NCBI GenBank assembly: GCA_963803155.1
Contig: CAWDMN010000046.1
Span: 141,981-205,980 of the forward strand
Reading direction: 5' to 3'
Origin: CAWDMN01 sp963803155
GTDB lineage: Bacteria; Acidobacteriota; Terriglobia; Versatilivoradales; Versatilivoraceae
Length of the DNA: 64,000 nt
Part shown: piece by piece, positions 45,504-54,820 of the stretch
Layout: every line of letters begins with the position of its first letter
Numbering within the stretch: the first letter of the stretch is position 1
Made by a program: the position numbers and the translations under genes
The notes under the pieces: model-generated
What the model was told of the DNA's origin: nothing
What the model saw: only the letters and a program-made list of their open reading frames with translations
Database searches by the model: none

Positions 45504-45569
45504 AAAGTAAGGTAATCTTCAGTTCGGCGGGATCAATTGCTCCCGCTTTGGGATTAACTTTTCTTATCT

Positions 45570-45971
45570 TCAGAAGGGTTCTCTCTCTTCAGAACGAACC
45601 CATTGCAAATCGCCTTTGGCCCAAACATAAGCCAGCCCAACGGCGAGGATCAGGATAAACACCAGTCCTTCAAAAAAAGCCAGCCGACCCAATCCTTCAT
45701 TAACAAATTGCTTGAAAACCACGGCCCAGGGCAAAAGGAATATAATCTCCACATCAAAAATGAGAAAGACTATCGCCACGACGTAGAAGCGGATATTGAA
45801 TTTGATCCAGGGGCTGCCCTGGGCGTTTTCACCGCATTCATAAGGCAGAATCTTCTCGGGCGTTATGTGGGAAGGCCGGATCAATTGGGCTGCTATTAAA
45901 CTGACAACAACAAATGCAGCTCCAACGCCCAAAAATACGAGAATGGTGGCAAATTGTGTCATCATCGGCAT
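45570..45971 (-). CDS. nuoA: NADH-quinone oxidoreductase subunit A (locus 2)
   Basis: A protein of about 133 aa with three helices; LPYECGENAQGSPWIKFNIR and LIFDVEIIFLLPWAVVFKQF identify it. The start is placed at ATG 45971 (ATG 45962 also possible). It is the first gene of locus 2 and is divergent from hpnC across 390-490 bp, so the shared spacer should hold two promoters. Confidence 0.94.
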   Translation of the reverse strand: MPMMTQFATILVFLGVGAAFVVVSLIAAQLIRPSHITPEKILPYECGENAQGSPWIKFNIRFYVVAIVFLIFDVEIIFLLPWAVVFKQFVNEGLGRLAFFEGLVFILILAVGLAYVWAKGDLQWVRSEEREPF

Positions 45972-46381
45972 GATGTTTTCCAGAGCAACAAGGATACCGA
46001 AGCCTCTCGACCAAGAGTTTAGTCCTCTCACTCCTCTTTGATTTTATGAGCTGAGCATCAATTGGTCAAACAGGCTCCGCGGAATTTCGAAAGGGTCTTC
46101 ACATAAAAAACGTGAAGAGTATTGATCCAAGGCACTGATATTAGCATACCGATCTGAAATCCAGAATTTTTTCTTAGCGATCGATAATCCCCTCTTCCAT
46201 AGGGGAGCTGAGTCTTATACGCGATTTGTTGAAGCTTCCAATCAAGAGATAGCCCAAAGCCGCAACTAACGACTCCGCTGATTTTGACTCCCGCCAACGA
46301 TTGCCAGGAGCAATACAAAAAACTAGGGCCGAAACATGGGGGTGCTCGTAAGGCTACTCAAGTCAACATCCTCTTTTTCTG

Positions 46382-46410
46382 CTGAACCCTGCCCCTCAAA
46401 CCGTTATAAT
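46382..46410 (+). promoter_or_regulatory. Possible sigma-70-type promoter for hpnC
   Basis: TATAAT at 46405-46410 is a perfect -10 box; the best -35 candidate 17 bp upstream, CTGAAC at 46382-46387, is weak. Transcription would begin near 46417. That leaves almost no leader for an ATG at 46422, so the ATG at 46458 is a better start. The remaining spacer (46032-46381) shows nothing else definite. Confidence 0.4.
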
Positions 46411-46457
46411 CTCTCCGACTAATGTTGGGAAAGATCGACATTTCCACGTGTACAAAC

Positions 46458-47375
46458 ATGGCAACTGCTCAAAATTCATTTGATCCTTATTTTGAATTAA
46501 GCCGCACGGCCTCTTCCCTTGAAGAAGCGCGCGCCTATTGCAAACAGCTGGCCCATTCCCATTACGAGAATTTTCTGGTGGGTTCGCTCTATTTGCCCAA
46601 AACTCTCCGTCAACATTTTTTTAATATTTATGCCTATTGCCGGATCAGCGACGATTTGGGCGATGAATGCTCCGATCCGGCCGCTGCCTTGAGTGCCCTG
46701 GCACAATGGGAACAGATGTTGCGGGATTGTTATCAGGGTCAACTTCGACATCCGGTTTTTATGGCTTTGAGGGAAACGATCATACAATTTGATATCCCCA
46801 TCGATCCTTTTGCCCATCTCTTGAGGGCTTTCCGCTTGGATCAAACCAAATCGCGATATGCCACTTATGAAGAACTGCTCGAATATTGCCGCTTCTCCGC
46901 CAATCCAGTCGGAAGGCTGGTCTTATACTTGGGCGGGTTCGGGGATGAGGAAAGACAATCTCTTTCCGATTGCACTTGCACCGCCCTGCAATTAGCCAAT
47001 CATTGGCAGGATATCGCCAGAGATTTGGAGCGAGTTGGCCGGATTTATCTGCCGGAAGAGGACCTGGAACATTTTAGCTACACGGAAAGCGATCTAAAAA
47101 AACAGACCTGTGATGGCCGTTTTCAAGCACTGATGAAAATGGAAATAGAACGGGCGCGGCTTTTATTTCTTAAGGGGATGAAACTTGCCCGATTGGTCGA
47201 CTCCCGGCTGGCACGAGAAGTAGCATTGTTCAACCTGGCTGGGCTGGAAGTCCTACGCCGAATCGAAGCAGTGGATTACGATATATTCCGGCATCGTCCA
47301 ACGATCGGGAAATGGACCGCTGTCCGATTATTACTGCGCACGATCTGGAATCCCGCAAAAATTCCCTCGCGGTAA
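46458..47375 (+). CDS. hpnC: Squalene/phytoene synthase HpnC
   Basis: A protein of 305 aa of the trans-isoprenyl diphosphate synthase class. In hopanoid producers HpnC converts presqualene diphosphate to hydroxysqualene after HpnD. The two Asp-rich Mg sites are visible: YCRISDDLGDE and HWQDIARDLERVGRIYLP. The beginning ARAYCKQLAHSHYENF is typical of HpnC. ATG 46422 is a longer alternative. It heads hpnC-hpnD-hpnE, 175 bp before hpnD. Confidence 0.92.
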   Translation: MATAQNSFDPYFELSRTASSLEEARAYCKQLAHSHYENFLVGSLYLPKTLRQHFFNIYAYCRISDDLGDECSDPAAALSALAQWEQMLRDCYQGQLRHPVFMALRETIIQFDIPIDPFAHLLRAFRLDQTKSRYATYEELLEYCRFSANPVGRLVLYLGGFGDEERQSLSDCTCTALQLANHWQDIARDLERVGRIYLPEEDLEHFSYTESDLKKQTCDGRFQALMKMEIERARLLFLKGMKLARLVDSRLAREVALFNLAGLEVLRRIEAVDYDIFRHRPTIGKWTAVRLLLRTIWNPAKIPSR

Positions 47376-47550
47376 TCTGGACGAAGCAGATCCCAGGGGC
47401 GGGATACTTATCGCACTAGGATGCGTCAGTTCGAAGAAGGTGGCGCATCGGAATGGCCGCCTTGAGATTTGTCATTCGACTTGGACAGACTCCGCTTGCA
47501 CTTTGTGCCTTTTGGCTTTAATAAAAATGGGGGGAAAGTCAAACTGGAAG

Positions 47551-48406
47551 ATGAATACGCCAACTCCTCTGGATCAAGCCTATAAGAACAGTGAACAAAT
47601 TGCTCGGCAAAGTAATTTTTACGCGGGGTTGCGGTTGTTGCCAGAACGTAAGCGACGGGCCTTGCTCGCCATTTATGCCTTTATGCGGCAATCCGATGAC
47701 ATCAGCGATAATGAGACCGCTCAGACTGCCGAAGCTCAATTTCGCAATTTGCGCCGCTTTTGACGAAGCGCTCCGAGGCAATCACCTTGAGCATCCCACC
47801 CTTCCTGCCCTGCGAGATGCCGTCTTAGGCTTTAAAATCCCGCCTGAACTCTTCCACCAATTGATCGACGGAACCGAAATGGATTTGACTCATAAAGGCT
47901 ATGCAACCTTTGATGAACTCTACCATTACTGTTATCATGTCGCTTCCGTAGTCGGTTTGATTTGCCTTCATGTCTTTGGTTTTTCTGACTCATTAGCACC
48001 GGAGCGAGCCATAGCTTGCGGGATTGCTTTCCAGTTGACTAACATCCTTCGGGATATCCGGGAGGATTTGGATCGCGATCGGATCTATTTGCCCTCAGAA
48101 GATTTGAACCGGTTCAGCTATTCATTGGATGACTTGCGAAAAGGGATCTATGACATGCGTTTTCGGGCCTTGATGGCCTTTGAAATCAGAAGGGCCCGGG
48201 ATTTCTATGATCATGGGAGGCCTCTGCTCAATCTGATTGAAAAAGACAGCCGTCCCTGTTTTTGGGCTATGTTTCGTTTTTATGAATCGATCCTATTAGG
48301 TGTGGAAAAATCTGGGGCGGATGTTATGACCACCCGGATCCGCCTTTCGAATCTGCGAAAATTCCGCTTGATTCTGGAAGCTACAGTCCAAAGGTGGGTG
48401 GGATGA
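47551..48406 (+). CDS. hpnD: Presqualene diphosphate synthase HpnD, frameshifted
   Basis: HpnD joins two farnesyl diphosphates into presqualene diphosphate. The first frame starts at ATG 47551 with SNFYAGLRLLPERKRRALLA and the metal site RQSDDISDNE, then stops at 47763. The second frame continues from about 47753 as AFDEALRGNHLEHPTLPALR and the second site TNILRDIREDLDRDRIYLP to 48406. One base too many (or two missing) in the GCGCCGC run near 47752-47757 explains it. Restored length is about 285 aa, as expected. It overlaps hpnE by ATGA. Confidence 0.9.
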
Positions 48407-49876
48407 GTTCCACAAAAAGAGTAGTGATCATCGGGGCCGGACTTTCCGGTCTAGCCGCTGCAGTGATTCTTGCTGAGGAAGGATTCCTCGTCACGCTGTT
48501 GGAACGGCGTTCTTCTTCAGGCGGACGTACCACATCATATCGTGCCCCGTTTCCTTCTCATGAGGTGGAGCAACGGAAATCAGACACGCTTATTTCCGAT
48601 CTCGAGACGCCATCTCCCCATGAACTGGTCGACAACTGTCAGCATATTTTGATGCGCTGTTGTAACAACCTTTTGGATTTCTGTACAAAACTCGGAGTTC
48701 TCGACCAGATCAAGTTTTACGATCACTATCTCTACCTGGATGAAAAGGGAGGTCTCATACGGCTGAGCGGTTCATTTCTGCCAGCCCCCTTGCACTTATT
48801 GCCTTCATTCCTCGCTTTTCAGCCTTTGAGTTGGCCTGAGAAATGGGCGGTGTTGCGCGCCTTTTTCGCCATGATGCGCCTGGGACCGAATCTTCCCTCG
48901 CTGGATCGTTTGACGATGCGGGAATGGCTCGAGCAACAAAAGCAGCGCCCGCGCCATTGAACTGTTCTGGAGACCCATTCTGGTGGGTGCGCTGAATGAA
49001 GATTTGGAAAAGGCGTCAGCTCGTTACGGGTTGAAAGTTTTCATCGAAGGCATGCTCAAACGCCGCCGGAATTTCGAAATGGGGGTCCCCTTGCTCCCGC
49101 TCCTGGAACTTTACGTTCGCCCGTCAATTCAATTTCTGGAGTCACACCGCGGGTGCTGTCTCAACCGGGCTACAGTGGAAAAGCTGGAAATCAATGAGGG
49201 AAATGTCACGGCTGCTCTTTTGATGGAAGGCACGCGATTGGAAGCTGATTATTTTATCAGCGCGGTGCCGGCCTTTTCTCTACAGAAGATTCTTCCGGCG
49301 GAACTCCCGCAAAAAGATCCCTCATTCTCTCGGCTTAACCAATTCAGCTACTCCCCCATCACCTCAATTCACCTTTGGTTTGACCGAAAATTCACCCGTC
49401 ATCCCAACCTTGCTTTTCTAGGCAGGAAAATGCATTGGCTATACGCGAAAGAATCGTTATCGACCGGCCGAATGGGAACTCGGGCGTTTGCCCTCAGCCT
49501 GCTCGTGAGTGCCTCCCGTGAACTGATCCCTCTAGGCAGACAGGAGATCGTCCAAATGGCTCTCCAGGACTTGCATGAAGCGATCCCAGAGAGCCGCCAG
49601 GCTGTGCTGCTGCAATCCGCGGTTTTTAAAGAACCCTTTGCAACTTTTTCGTGTGCCGCCGGCTGTGATGCTTACCGGCTGGATCAGAAAACCGCCCTGG
49701 AAAATTTTTTCATCGCAGGGGACTGGACCGATACGGGATGGCCATCCACGATGGAGGGCGCTGTCCGCAGCGGATACCGCTGTGCCGAGCTCGTGTTGGC
49801 AAAAGAAGCAATTCATCGTCCCGTCCTGCGGCCAGAACTTCCGGCCGAGGGCCTGGCCCGTTGGCTTATAAAATAG
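48403..49876 (+). CDS. hpnE: Hydroxysqualene dehydroxylase HpnE, frameshifted
   Basis: FAD-dependent amine-oxidase-like enzyme that reduces hydroxysqualene to squalene. The FAD motif VVIIGAGLSGLAAAVILAEE leads, with SSGGRTTSY and NCQHILMRCCNNLL after it. The frame stops at 48960 and resumes from about 48945 as RAIELFWRPILVGALNE and on to the FAD-binding C-terminus FIAGDWTDTGWPSTMEGAVR. The break lies in GCGCCCGCGCC; one extra or two missing bases would restore about 490 aa. Together with HpnC and HpnD this completes squalene synthesis from farnesyl diphosphate; squalene-hopene cyclase is not in view. Confidence 0.88.
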
Positions 49877-50136
49877 ATTAATCGTGACTACTCAAAGAGC
49901 TGGTTTTTTTTGACCCTCGGGATCGGCATCGGAATCGAATTGTCGGCGCCAATTGAGGCCAATCCGATCCCTCAAATTGTCGATAATGGCAGCGAATCTC
50001 GCCCGTGCGGGGAAATACCATCGGAATAGTTGCAATTGATCAATGCACTTTCAGAGGAATTAATTACAACTGGCAGGACTTAGCCCACAATTCACACCAC
50101 CGCACGGGGAAGGAAAACAAGCTGGATGAAGGCGCA

Positions 50137-50204
50137 GTGCCCTCAGGCCGTCTCAGCAAGCTTGGCAAACTCAGACGGGGTGGGGGCACCCCGCCTCCAT
50201 TCGC
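50137..50204 (-). repeat. Dispersed repeat D, copy 1
   Basis: It contains CCTCAGGCCGTCTCAGCAAG and CTTGGCAAACTCAGACGGGG, followed by GCACCCCGCCTCCATTCGC. In inverted orientation it matches 51761-51828 over its whole length with about 85% identity by eye. It lies in the 426-bp spacer after hpnE, which otherwise shows nothing. Confidence 0.7.
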
Positions 50205-50216
50205 GCTATTTTCTTA

Positions 50217-50262
50217 GGAGCTGCACATGCCAGCGAGGCTGTCACAACAAGACGATGAAAAC
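50217..50262 (-). repeat. Partial copy of the 20976/53091 repeat
   Basis: Read on the minus strand it gives GTTTTCATCGTCTTGTTGTG then GCTGGCATGTGCAGCTCC, matching the terminal part of the repeats at 20976-21119 and 53091-53248. It directly adjoins repeat D. Confidence 0.6.
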
Positions 50263-50302
50263 TTATTCCCCCTTTGAAGGGGGATTTTCTAGGGAGGACA
50301 TC

Positions 50303-50698
50303 ATGAAACGAGTGACAGGCATCGGAGGAATTTTTTTCAAATCGCAAGATCCTGCCGCCCTGAGGGAGTGGTATCGCCATCATCTGGGCCTTGATATACA
50401 GGAGTGGGGAGGAACAACATTCCACTGGCATCGAGCCGAAGAACTTGAAGCCAGCGGGGCCACGGTTTGGAACATCTTCCCTTCCAATTCCGATTACTTT
50501 GCTCCAAGTAGTTCTCCTTTTATGGTCAACTATCGGGTGGCGGATCTGGCCGCACTCTTGAAAGCCCTGCGAGAGGAGAATTGTACCGTAGATGATCACA
50601 TCGAGATCTCAGAATTTGGCAAGTTCGGTTGGGTGATGGATCCTGAAGGCAATCGTATTGAGCTGTGGGAACCTCCTCCGGGCAGTTTTCCAGGCTGA
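50303..50698 (+). CDS. VOC (glyoxalase/bleomycin-resistance) superfamily protein
   Basis: A protein of 131 aa with the paired beta-alpha-beta-beta-beta fold: GIGGIFFKSQDPAALREWYR starts the first half and FMVNYRVADLAALLKALREE the second, ending in WVMDPEGNRIELWEPP with the metal-ligand Glu. AGGGAGG just upstream of ATG 50303 fixes the start. Function among glyoxalases, dioxygenases and resistance proteins cannot be told. It is convergent with ispH. Confidence 0.88.
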   Translation: MKRVTGIGGIFFKSQDPAALREWYRHHLGLDIQEWGGTTFHWHRAEELEASGATVWNIFPSNSDYFAPSSSPFMVNYRVADLAALLKALREENCTVDDHIEISEFGKFGWVMDPEGNRIELWEPPPGSFPG

Positions 50699-50806
50699 CG
50701 CGACAACAGAATCAATTTAAAATTCTATTGGCGAGAAGTCCCCCCCGGCTCAAGGCCGCCTATTAAACAGCCGATCCGCGGGAATTTAGTCTCTCATTCT
50801 TGAAGT

Positions 50807-51739
50807 TCAGGCCGATTCGAACATCTGAGCGGCAATGGAGAAGTGCACATCTTCATCCTTTGCGCTGCTTTCGTCCACAACTGTCGCACCGGCTTTTTTC
50901 AGATATTCCATCACTCCGAGAACAAATTCCTCGGGAGCGGAAGCTCCGGCTGCCACGCCCACCGATTCAACTCCCTTCAACCAGGCTTCATTAATTTCCG
51001 CGGCATTGTTGATCAGATAGGCAGGTTTCCCCGCCGCCAACGCCACTTCCCGCAACCGCTGAGCGTTGGAACTGTTTTGAGATCCCACTACCAACACCAT
51101 ATCCACTTGGTTGGCGATTTGTTTGATGGCATTTTGCCGGTTTTGCGTCGCATAGCAAATATCGTCTTTGGAGGGGCCAACCAGCTTGGGAAACCTTTTC
51201 CGCAATGCCTTCAGGATTTGAGCCATATCATCCAGACTGAGAGTTGTTTGCGTCAAATAAGCTACTTTGTCAGGATTGGGAACTGCAAGCTCCTCCACAT
51301 TCGCAACCGAGCTCACCAACACCATGGGGGCTTCTCCCATGGTGCCTGCCACTTCTTCATGTCCGGCATGTCCGATCAGAATGATAGAATATCCGTCACG
51401 GCTATAGCGAAGAGCTTCCAGATGCACCTTGGTCACCAGCGGACAAGTGGCATCGACAACGCGCAAACGTTTCCTCTTAGCCAATTCTCGTATCTGCGGT
51501 GAGACTCCATGAGCGCTGAAAATGCAGACTTGTTCATCCGGCACTTCTTCCAAGCTGTTGACAAAAACAACTTGTCTTTTGCTTAGACTTTCCACCACAA
51601 ATTTATTATGGACGATTTCATGATAAACATAGACGGGAGGTGGAACCAGCTCCAAAACTCGTTCCACAATGTCAACCGCTCTGACAACTCCGGCGCAAAA
51701 GCCTCTGGGCTTGGCCAGCACAATTCTTCTAATAGCCAT
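50807..51739 (-). CDS. ispH: 4-hydroxy-3-methylbut-2-enyl diphosphate reductase IspH
   Basis: Last enzyme of the MEP pathway; a [4Fe-4S] protein of 310 aa that makes IPP and DMAPP. The three cluster cysteines lie in KPRGFCAGV, DATCPLVTKVH and DICYATQNRQ; other hallmarks are YHEIVHN, FSAHGVSP and GSQNSSNAQRL. AGGAGT precedes ATG 51739. It supplies the isoprenoid precursors used by HpnCDE 1 kb away. Confidence 0.96.
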   Translation of the reverse strand: MAIRRIVLAKPRGFCAGVVRAVDIVERVLELVPPPVYVYHEIVHNKFVVESLSKRQVVFVNSLEEVPDEQVCIFSAHGVSPQIRELAKRKRLRVVDATCPLVTKVHLEALRYSRDGYSIILIGHAGHEEVAGTMGEAPMVLVSSVANVEELAVPNPDKVAYLTQTTLSLDDMAQILKALRKRFPKLVGPSKDDICYATQNRQNAIKQIANQVDMVLVVGSQNSSNAQRLREVALAAGKPAYLINNAAEINEAWLKGVESVGVAAGASAPEEFVLGVMEYLKKAGATVVDESSAKDEDVHFSIAAQMFESA

Positions 51740-51760
51740 AACTACTCCTAACAAAATAGC

Positions 51761-51828
51761 TCGAATGGAGGCGGAGTGCCCGCACCCCGCCTGAGATTGC
51801 CAAGATTGCTCTGACGGCCTGAGGGCAG
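51761..51828 (+). repeat. Dispersed repeat D, copy 2
   Basis: It starts TCGAATGGAGGCGGAGTGCC and ends CTGACGGCCTGAGGGCA. It is the inverted partner of 50137-50204; the pair flanks the VOC and ispH genes. Confidence 0.7.
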
Positions 51829-52001
51829 GCCGCTTGCATCATCCCATTTTTATCCTCTTATGGAATTAGCTTTCCACCTGGATGGAGAAGCATTCTTAAG
51901 AATTTTACCACGCAAGAGAAAGTTTTCACGGGCGGAAAAATTGTCGCCACACTTTGTGAAATCAAGATAGACTCTTGATGTATGTCGAAAGGATGATCTT
52001 T

Positions 52002-52871
52002 ATGGATTCTGACGAATCTACTCCAGTGATTGAGCTCGACAATCAAAATTTCGAGCAAGAAGTATTACAGCGATCTTCAACCGCACCAGTGCTTGTCGAT
52101 TTTTGGGCACCCTGGTGTGGGCCTTGCCTGGTTTTGGGTCCTATTCTAGAAAAATTGGCGAATGAATATGGGGGAGCCTTCTCGCTCGCCCAGGTGAATA
52201 CGGAAGAGAATCCTGAATTGGCCATGCAATTCCAGATTCAATCCATTCCTTGTGTGATGATGTTCAAGGAGGGGAAAGTGGTAGATCAATTCGTGGGGGC
52301 GCTGCCTGAATCCGACATCCGGCAATTTCTTGATCGGCACTGCCCACAGCCCGCGGACAAACTTTTCACCTTGGCGGAGGAGATTCGATTATCCGGCAAT
52401 CTTGCCGAGGCGGAAAAGCTCTACCTTGATGCGCTGGCGCTGAATCCCAGTCACTCCCCATCTCATCTGGCTCTGGCCAAAATTCTTATCTTCACTCATC
52501 GCCAGGATCAATCGATAGCACACTTGGATGCCATTTCCTCTTGGGATGAAGAATATGAAGCCGCGACCCGACTGCGGGAAGTTCTGAACTTCGCCTCCGA
52601 ATGTCAAAAGGCAGGTAATCCCGAAGAGTTGAGGGCTAAAGTAAAAGCCAATCCTCGCGACCTTGAGGCCCGTTTTGCTTTGGCCTCGTGTCTTGTGGCT
52701 AAGGGAAAATATCGGCGGGCGATGGATGAATTCCTGGAAATTATCCTGAGAGATAAGAAGTATCGTGACGAAGCTCCTCGAAAAGCTATGCTCGGAATTT
52801 TCATTTTAATCGGCGAGAGGAGCGAACTCGCTGACGAATATCGTACAAGACTCTCAAGGACACTCTACTAA
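52002..52871 (+). CDS. Thioredoxin-like protein with C-terminal TPR domain (CnoX/YbbN-like)
   Basis: A protein of 289 aa. The N-terminal thioredoxin domain has VLVDFWAPWCGPCLVLGPIL with the full redox pair and IQSIPCVMMFKEGK with the cis-proline. Residues about 120-285 are TPR-like (LAEAEKLYLDALALNPSHSP; ARFALASCLVAKGKYRRAMD). This is the CnoX/YbbN layout, a chaperedoxin that protects proteins from oxidation and hands them to GroEL or DnaK; E. coli CnoX has lost the CxxC pair, while this one keeps it. I chose ATG 52002 because AAAGGA lies at proper spacing. Confidence 0.9.
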   Translation: MDSDESTPVIELDNQNFEQEVLQRSSTAPVLVDFWAPWCGPCLVLGPILEKLANEYGGAFSLAQVNTEENPELAMQFQIQSIPCVMMFKEGKVVDQFVGALPESDIRQFLDRHCPQPADKLFTLAEEIRLSGNLAEAEKLYLDALALNPSHSPSHLALAKILIFTHRQDQSIAHLDAISSWDEEYEAATRLREVLNFASECQKAGNPEELRAKVKANPRDLEARFALASCLVAKGKYRRAMDEFLEIILRDKKYRDEAPRKAMLGIFILIGERSELADEYRTRLSRTLY

Positions 52872-53007
52872 CCGACTCCTCATCAAAAAAAGAGTCCTCA
52901 CCAGGCCTCCGCGAAATGTGAGGGGGCCTCATATTATCCCACCTCAGCCACTTTGAGCCGAGGATTTTTTCAGCAAGATCGGCATAGTGAGCCGAGAAAA
53001 TATCGGG

Positions 53008-53048
53008 TCCAGAGACCTCACAGGTCTCCAAGACCTGTGAGGTCTGGA
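53008..53048. repeat. Near-perfect hairpin GACCTCACAGGTCT
   Basis: TCCAGAGACCTCACAGGTCT, a CCA loop, then AGACCTGTGAGGTCTGGA form a stem of 18 or more pairs, followed by GATTTTC. It may terminate the CnoX-like gene, 137 bp upstream, but the sequence also resembles a widespread intergenic repeat type. The spacer from 52872 to 53501 holds only this and the next repeat. Confidence 0.7.
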
Positions 53049-53090
53049 GATTTTCATTAGCTTGTTGTGCTAGCTGCGCTGGCATGAGTA

Positions 53091-53248
53091 GCTCCCTAGA
53101 AAATCCCCGCTAGTCAAAGGTGGAGCGGTCACGAGTGACCGCCGTCACCGGTGCACGCTGGCTCAGTTGACGATCCTGGTCAGGCGACGCGCGATGGATC
53201 GAGCGGCCTCCCTTGTTTTCATCTTCTTGTTGAGCCATCTGCGCTGGC
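53091..53248. repeat. Long dispersed repeat, copy B
   Basis: It shares CCCTAGAAAATC, AAAGGTGGAGCGG, GGTGCACGCTGGCT, TTGTTTTCATC and GCTGGCATGA in the same order with 20976-21119, with an inner GGTCACGAGTGACC palindrome. It is preceded at 53059-53090 by another partial unit (TTGTTGTGCTAGCTGC, GCTGGCATGAGTAGCTCC). Confidence 0.7.
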
Positions 53249-53501
53249 ATGAGTGGCTCCTCCGCACCTCGCCCTGAGATGCTTCATTGCCAAGCTACTG
53301 GAGACTTCAACACATCCGATTCTCTTTCCCATCTCCAAGTCAGCAAAAGAATATTCCTCCGGATCGCTCTTCAGAAGCCGATACGGCACACTCTCTCCAC
53401 GAATGGAATCTCAGTGTTTATTCAAGATTTTGATGATTTAACGGTTCCGCTTGTATGCGGGAGCAAATTCCAAGTGATTTTTTTTACATCACAAATAACC
53501 G

Positions 53502-54227
53502 CTATTTTCGAGGCGGTTTGGAAGGGCGCATCTCGACGCAACTGGGCAGACAGCGCGGATCATGGTGCAACAAATCCATCACTACCTGAGCCACATCTTC
53601 CGGGGCGAGTTTCCAGGACGCCTCTGCATCGGCAGAGTGTCCGCCAAATTCGGTGTTAACGCTGCCTGGCATCACATATGTGACCTTGATGTTGTCATAG
53701 CGCAGGTCCTGCATAATGGCTTCACTAAAACCATTCAGGCCAAATTTGGAAGCATTGTAAGCGGCGCCTCCTTTAAACGGATTCTTGCCCGCCAAACTGC
53801 TGATGTTGATAATATATCCGCCTCCTTTTTTTTTCAGGTGCGGGATGGCGGCGCGACAACAATAAAATACACCCGAGAGGTTGGTGTCAATCACCTGCCG
53901 CCATTGTTCCGGAGTCATCTCCGCCACATTTGAAAAAATCCCAACGCCGGCATTGTTGATCAAAAAATCGATTCCTCCCCACATCTGCCCCGAATAATCC
54001 ATCAGGCTTTGCACCTGGTCACTTTCGCGCACATCACAAACACGCCCAACCACTCTTTGAGGAGCCGATTGCTTGAGCTGATGCGCGCATTGCAGAACCT
54101 CCTTCTCCGTTCGTGCGGTGAAAACCACCCGGCATCCTTCCCGCAAAAGCGCTTCACATATGGCCCGGCCAATCCCTTTGGTTCCTCCCGTCACAATGGC
54201 GACTTTATCATTTAAATCCACCGGCAT
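53502..54227 (-). CDS. Short-chain dehydrogenase/reductase (FabG-like)
   Basis: Classical SDR of 241 aa: NAD(P) motif TGGTKGIGRAI, NNAGVG, catalytic Ser in INISSLAG and the Y-x-x-x-K in YNASKFGLNG. Arg in FTARTEKEV suggests NADP preference. It fits 3-oxoacyl-ACP reductases but no fatty-acid genes adjoin, so the substrate is open. It ends in a basic tail, MRPSKPPRK. Confidence 0.9.
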   Translation of the reverse strand: MPVDLNDKVAIVTGGTKGIGRAICEALLREGCRVVFTARTEKEVLQCAHQLKQSAPQRVVGRVCDVRESDQVQSLMDYSGQMWGGIDFLINNAGVGIFSNVAEMTPEQWRQVIDTNLSGVFYCCRAAIPHLKKKGGGYIINISSLAGKNPFKGGAAYNASKFGLNGFSEAIMQDLRYDNIKVTYVMPGSVNTEFGGHSADAEASWKLAPEDVAQVVMDLLHHDPRCLPSCVEMRPSKPPRK

Positions 54228-54312
54228 AATTCATGGCCTCCTGGAATCACAAATTGCAATCCATGCTCATTTCACAATATCTTAACTCAAGGTGGTGAAG
54301 GTTTCCAATTCA

Positions 54313-54408
54313 GGTGTAATTTAAGGTGCGACAGATTCCTGGCGGATTTTCAACTATTTCTTTGCCCAGGGGGGATAAAAGAGAATAGCCCGTGACAAAT
54401 CTGTCGCA
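54313..54408. repeat. Truncated or decayed inverted-repeat element
   Basis: The left end GGTGTAATTTAAGGTGCGAC at 54313 matches the ends of the element at 57800. Opposite it there is only a short partner, AATCTGTCGCAG to about 54408. The rest of the 593-bp spacer between the SDR and lutA is AT-rich and shows no gene. Confidence 0.55.
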
Positions 54409-54820
54409 GGCGGACAACGCCACTGGTCCCGGGTTCCACGGAGATGCGAACATCACTAAAGGATGGGGGAAACTCAAATCCGGCGCCCTTGACCGGGACG
54501 CCATGGAAATTATTTTAAATTCCTTTCTTGGGACAGCATTGCCTGTTCGCCCATGGCGAACTCACCAGTTGTCGCTGGCTTTTTTCCGCAGTCCCTCCGG
54601 GAATTGCCGCAACTTGAATTGCCTCCTTCCAATTTAGCGGAGCAGTTGCCTGAGTTGTGCTTGCTCTTGGCTGATGAACGTGTTACATACGCTAAGGTTC
54701 ATTTTGATTTTTTTGTGTTAATTGAAAAATTGGAAATTGTGACACTGTTAAATACAGCCGATTGGAACCTATGAGCTTCCTTCGAAATCCTTTTCACATT
54801 GCCAAATGGTGGAATCTCTG

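Noticed and set aside
54392..54637. 81-codon frame before lutA
   Set aside because: It overlaps a decayed repeat and has no motif; its start has no ribosome site.
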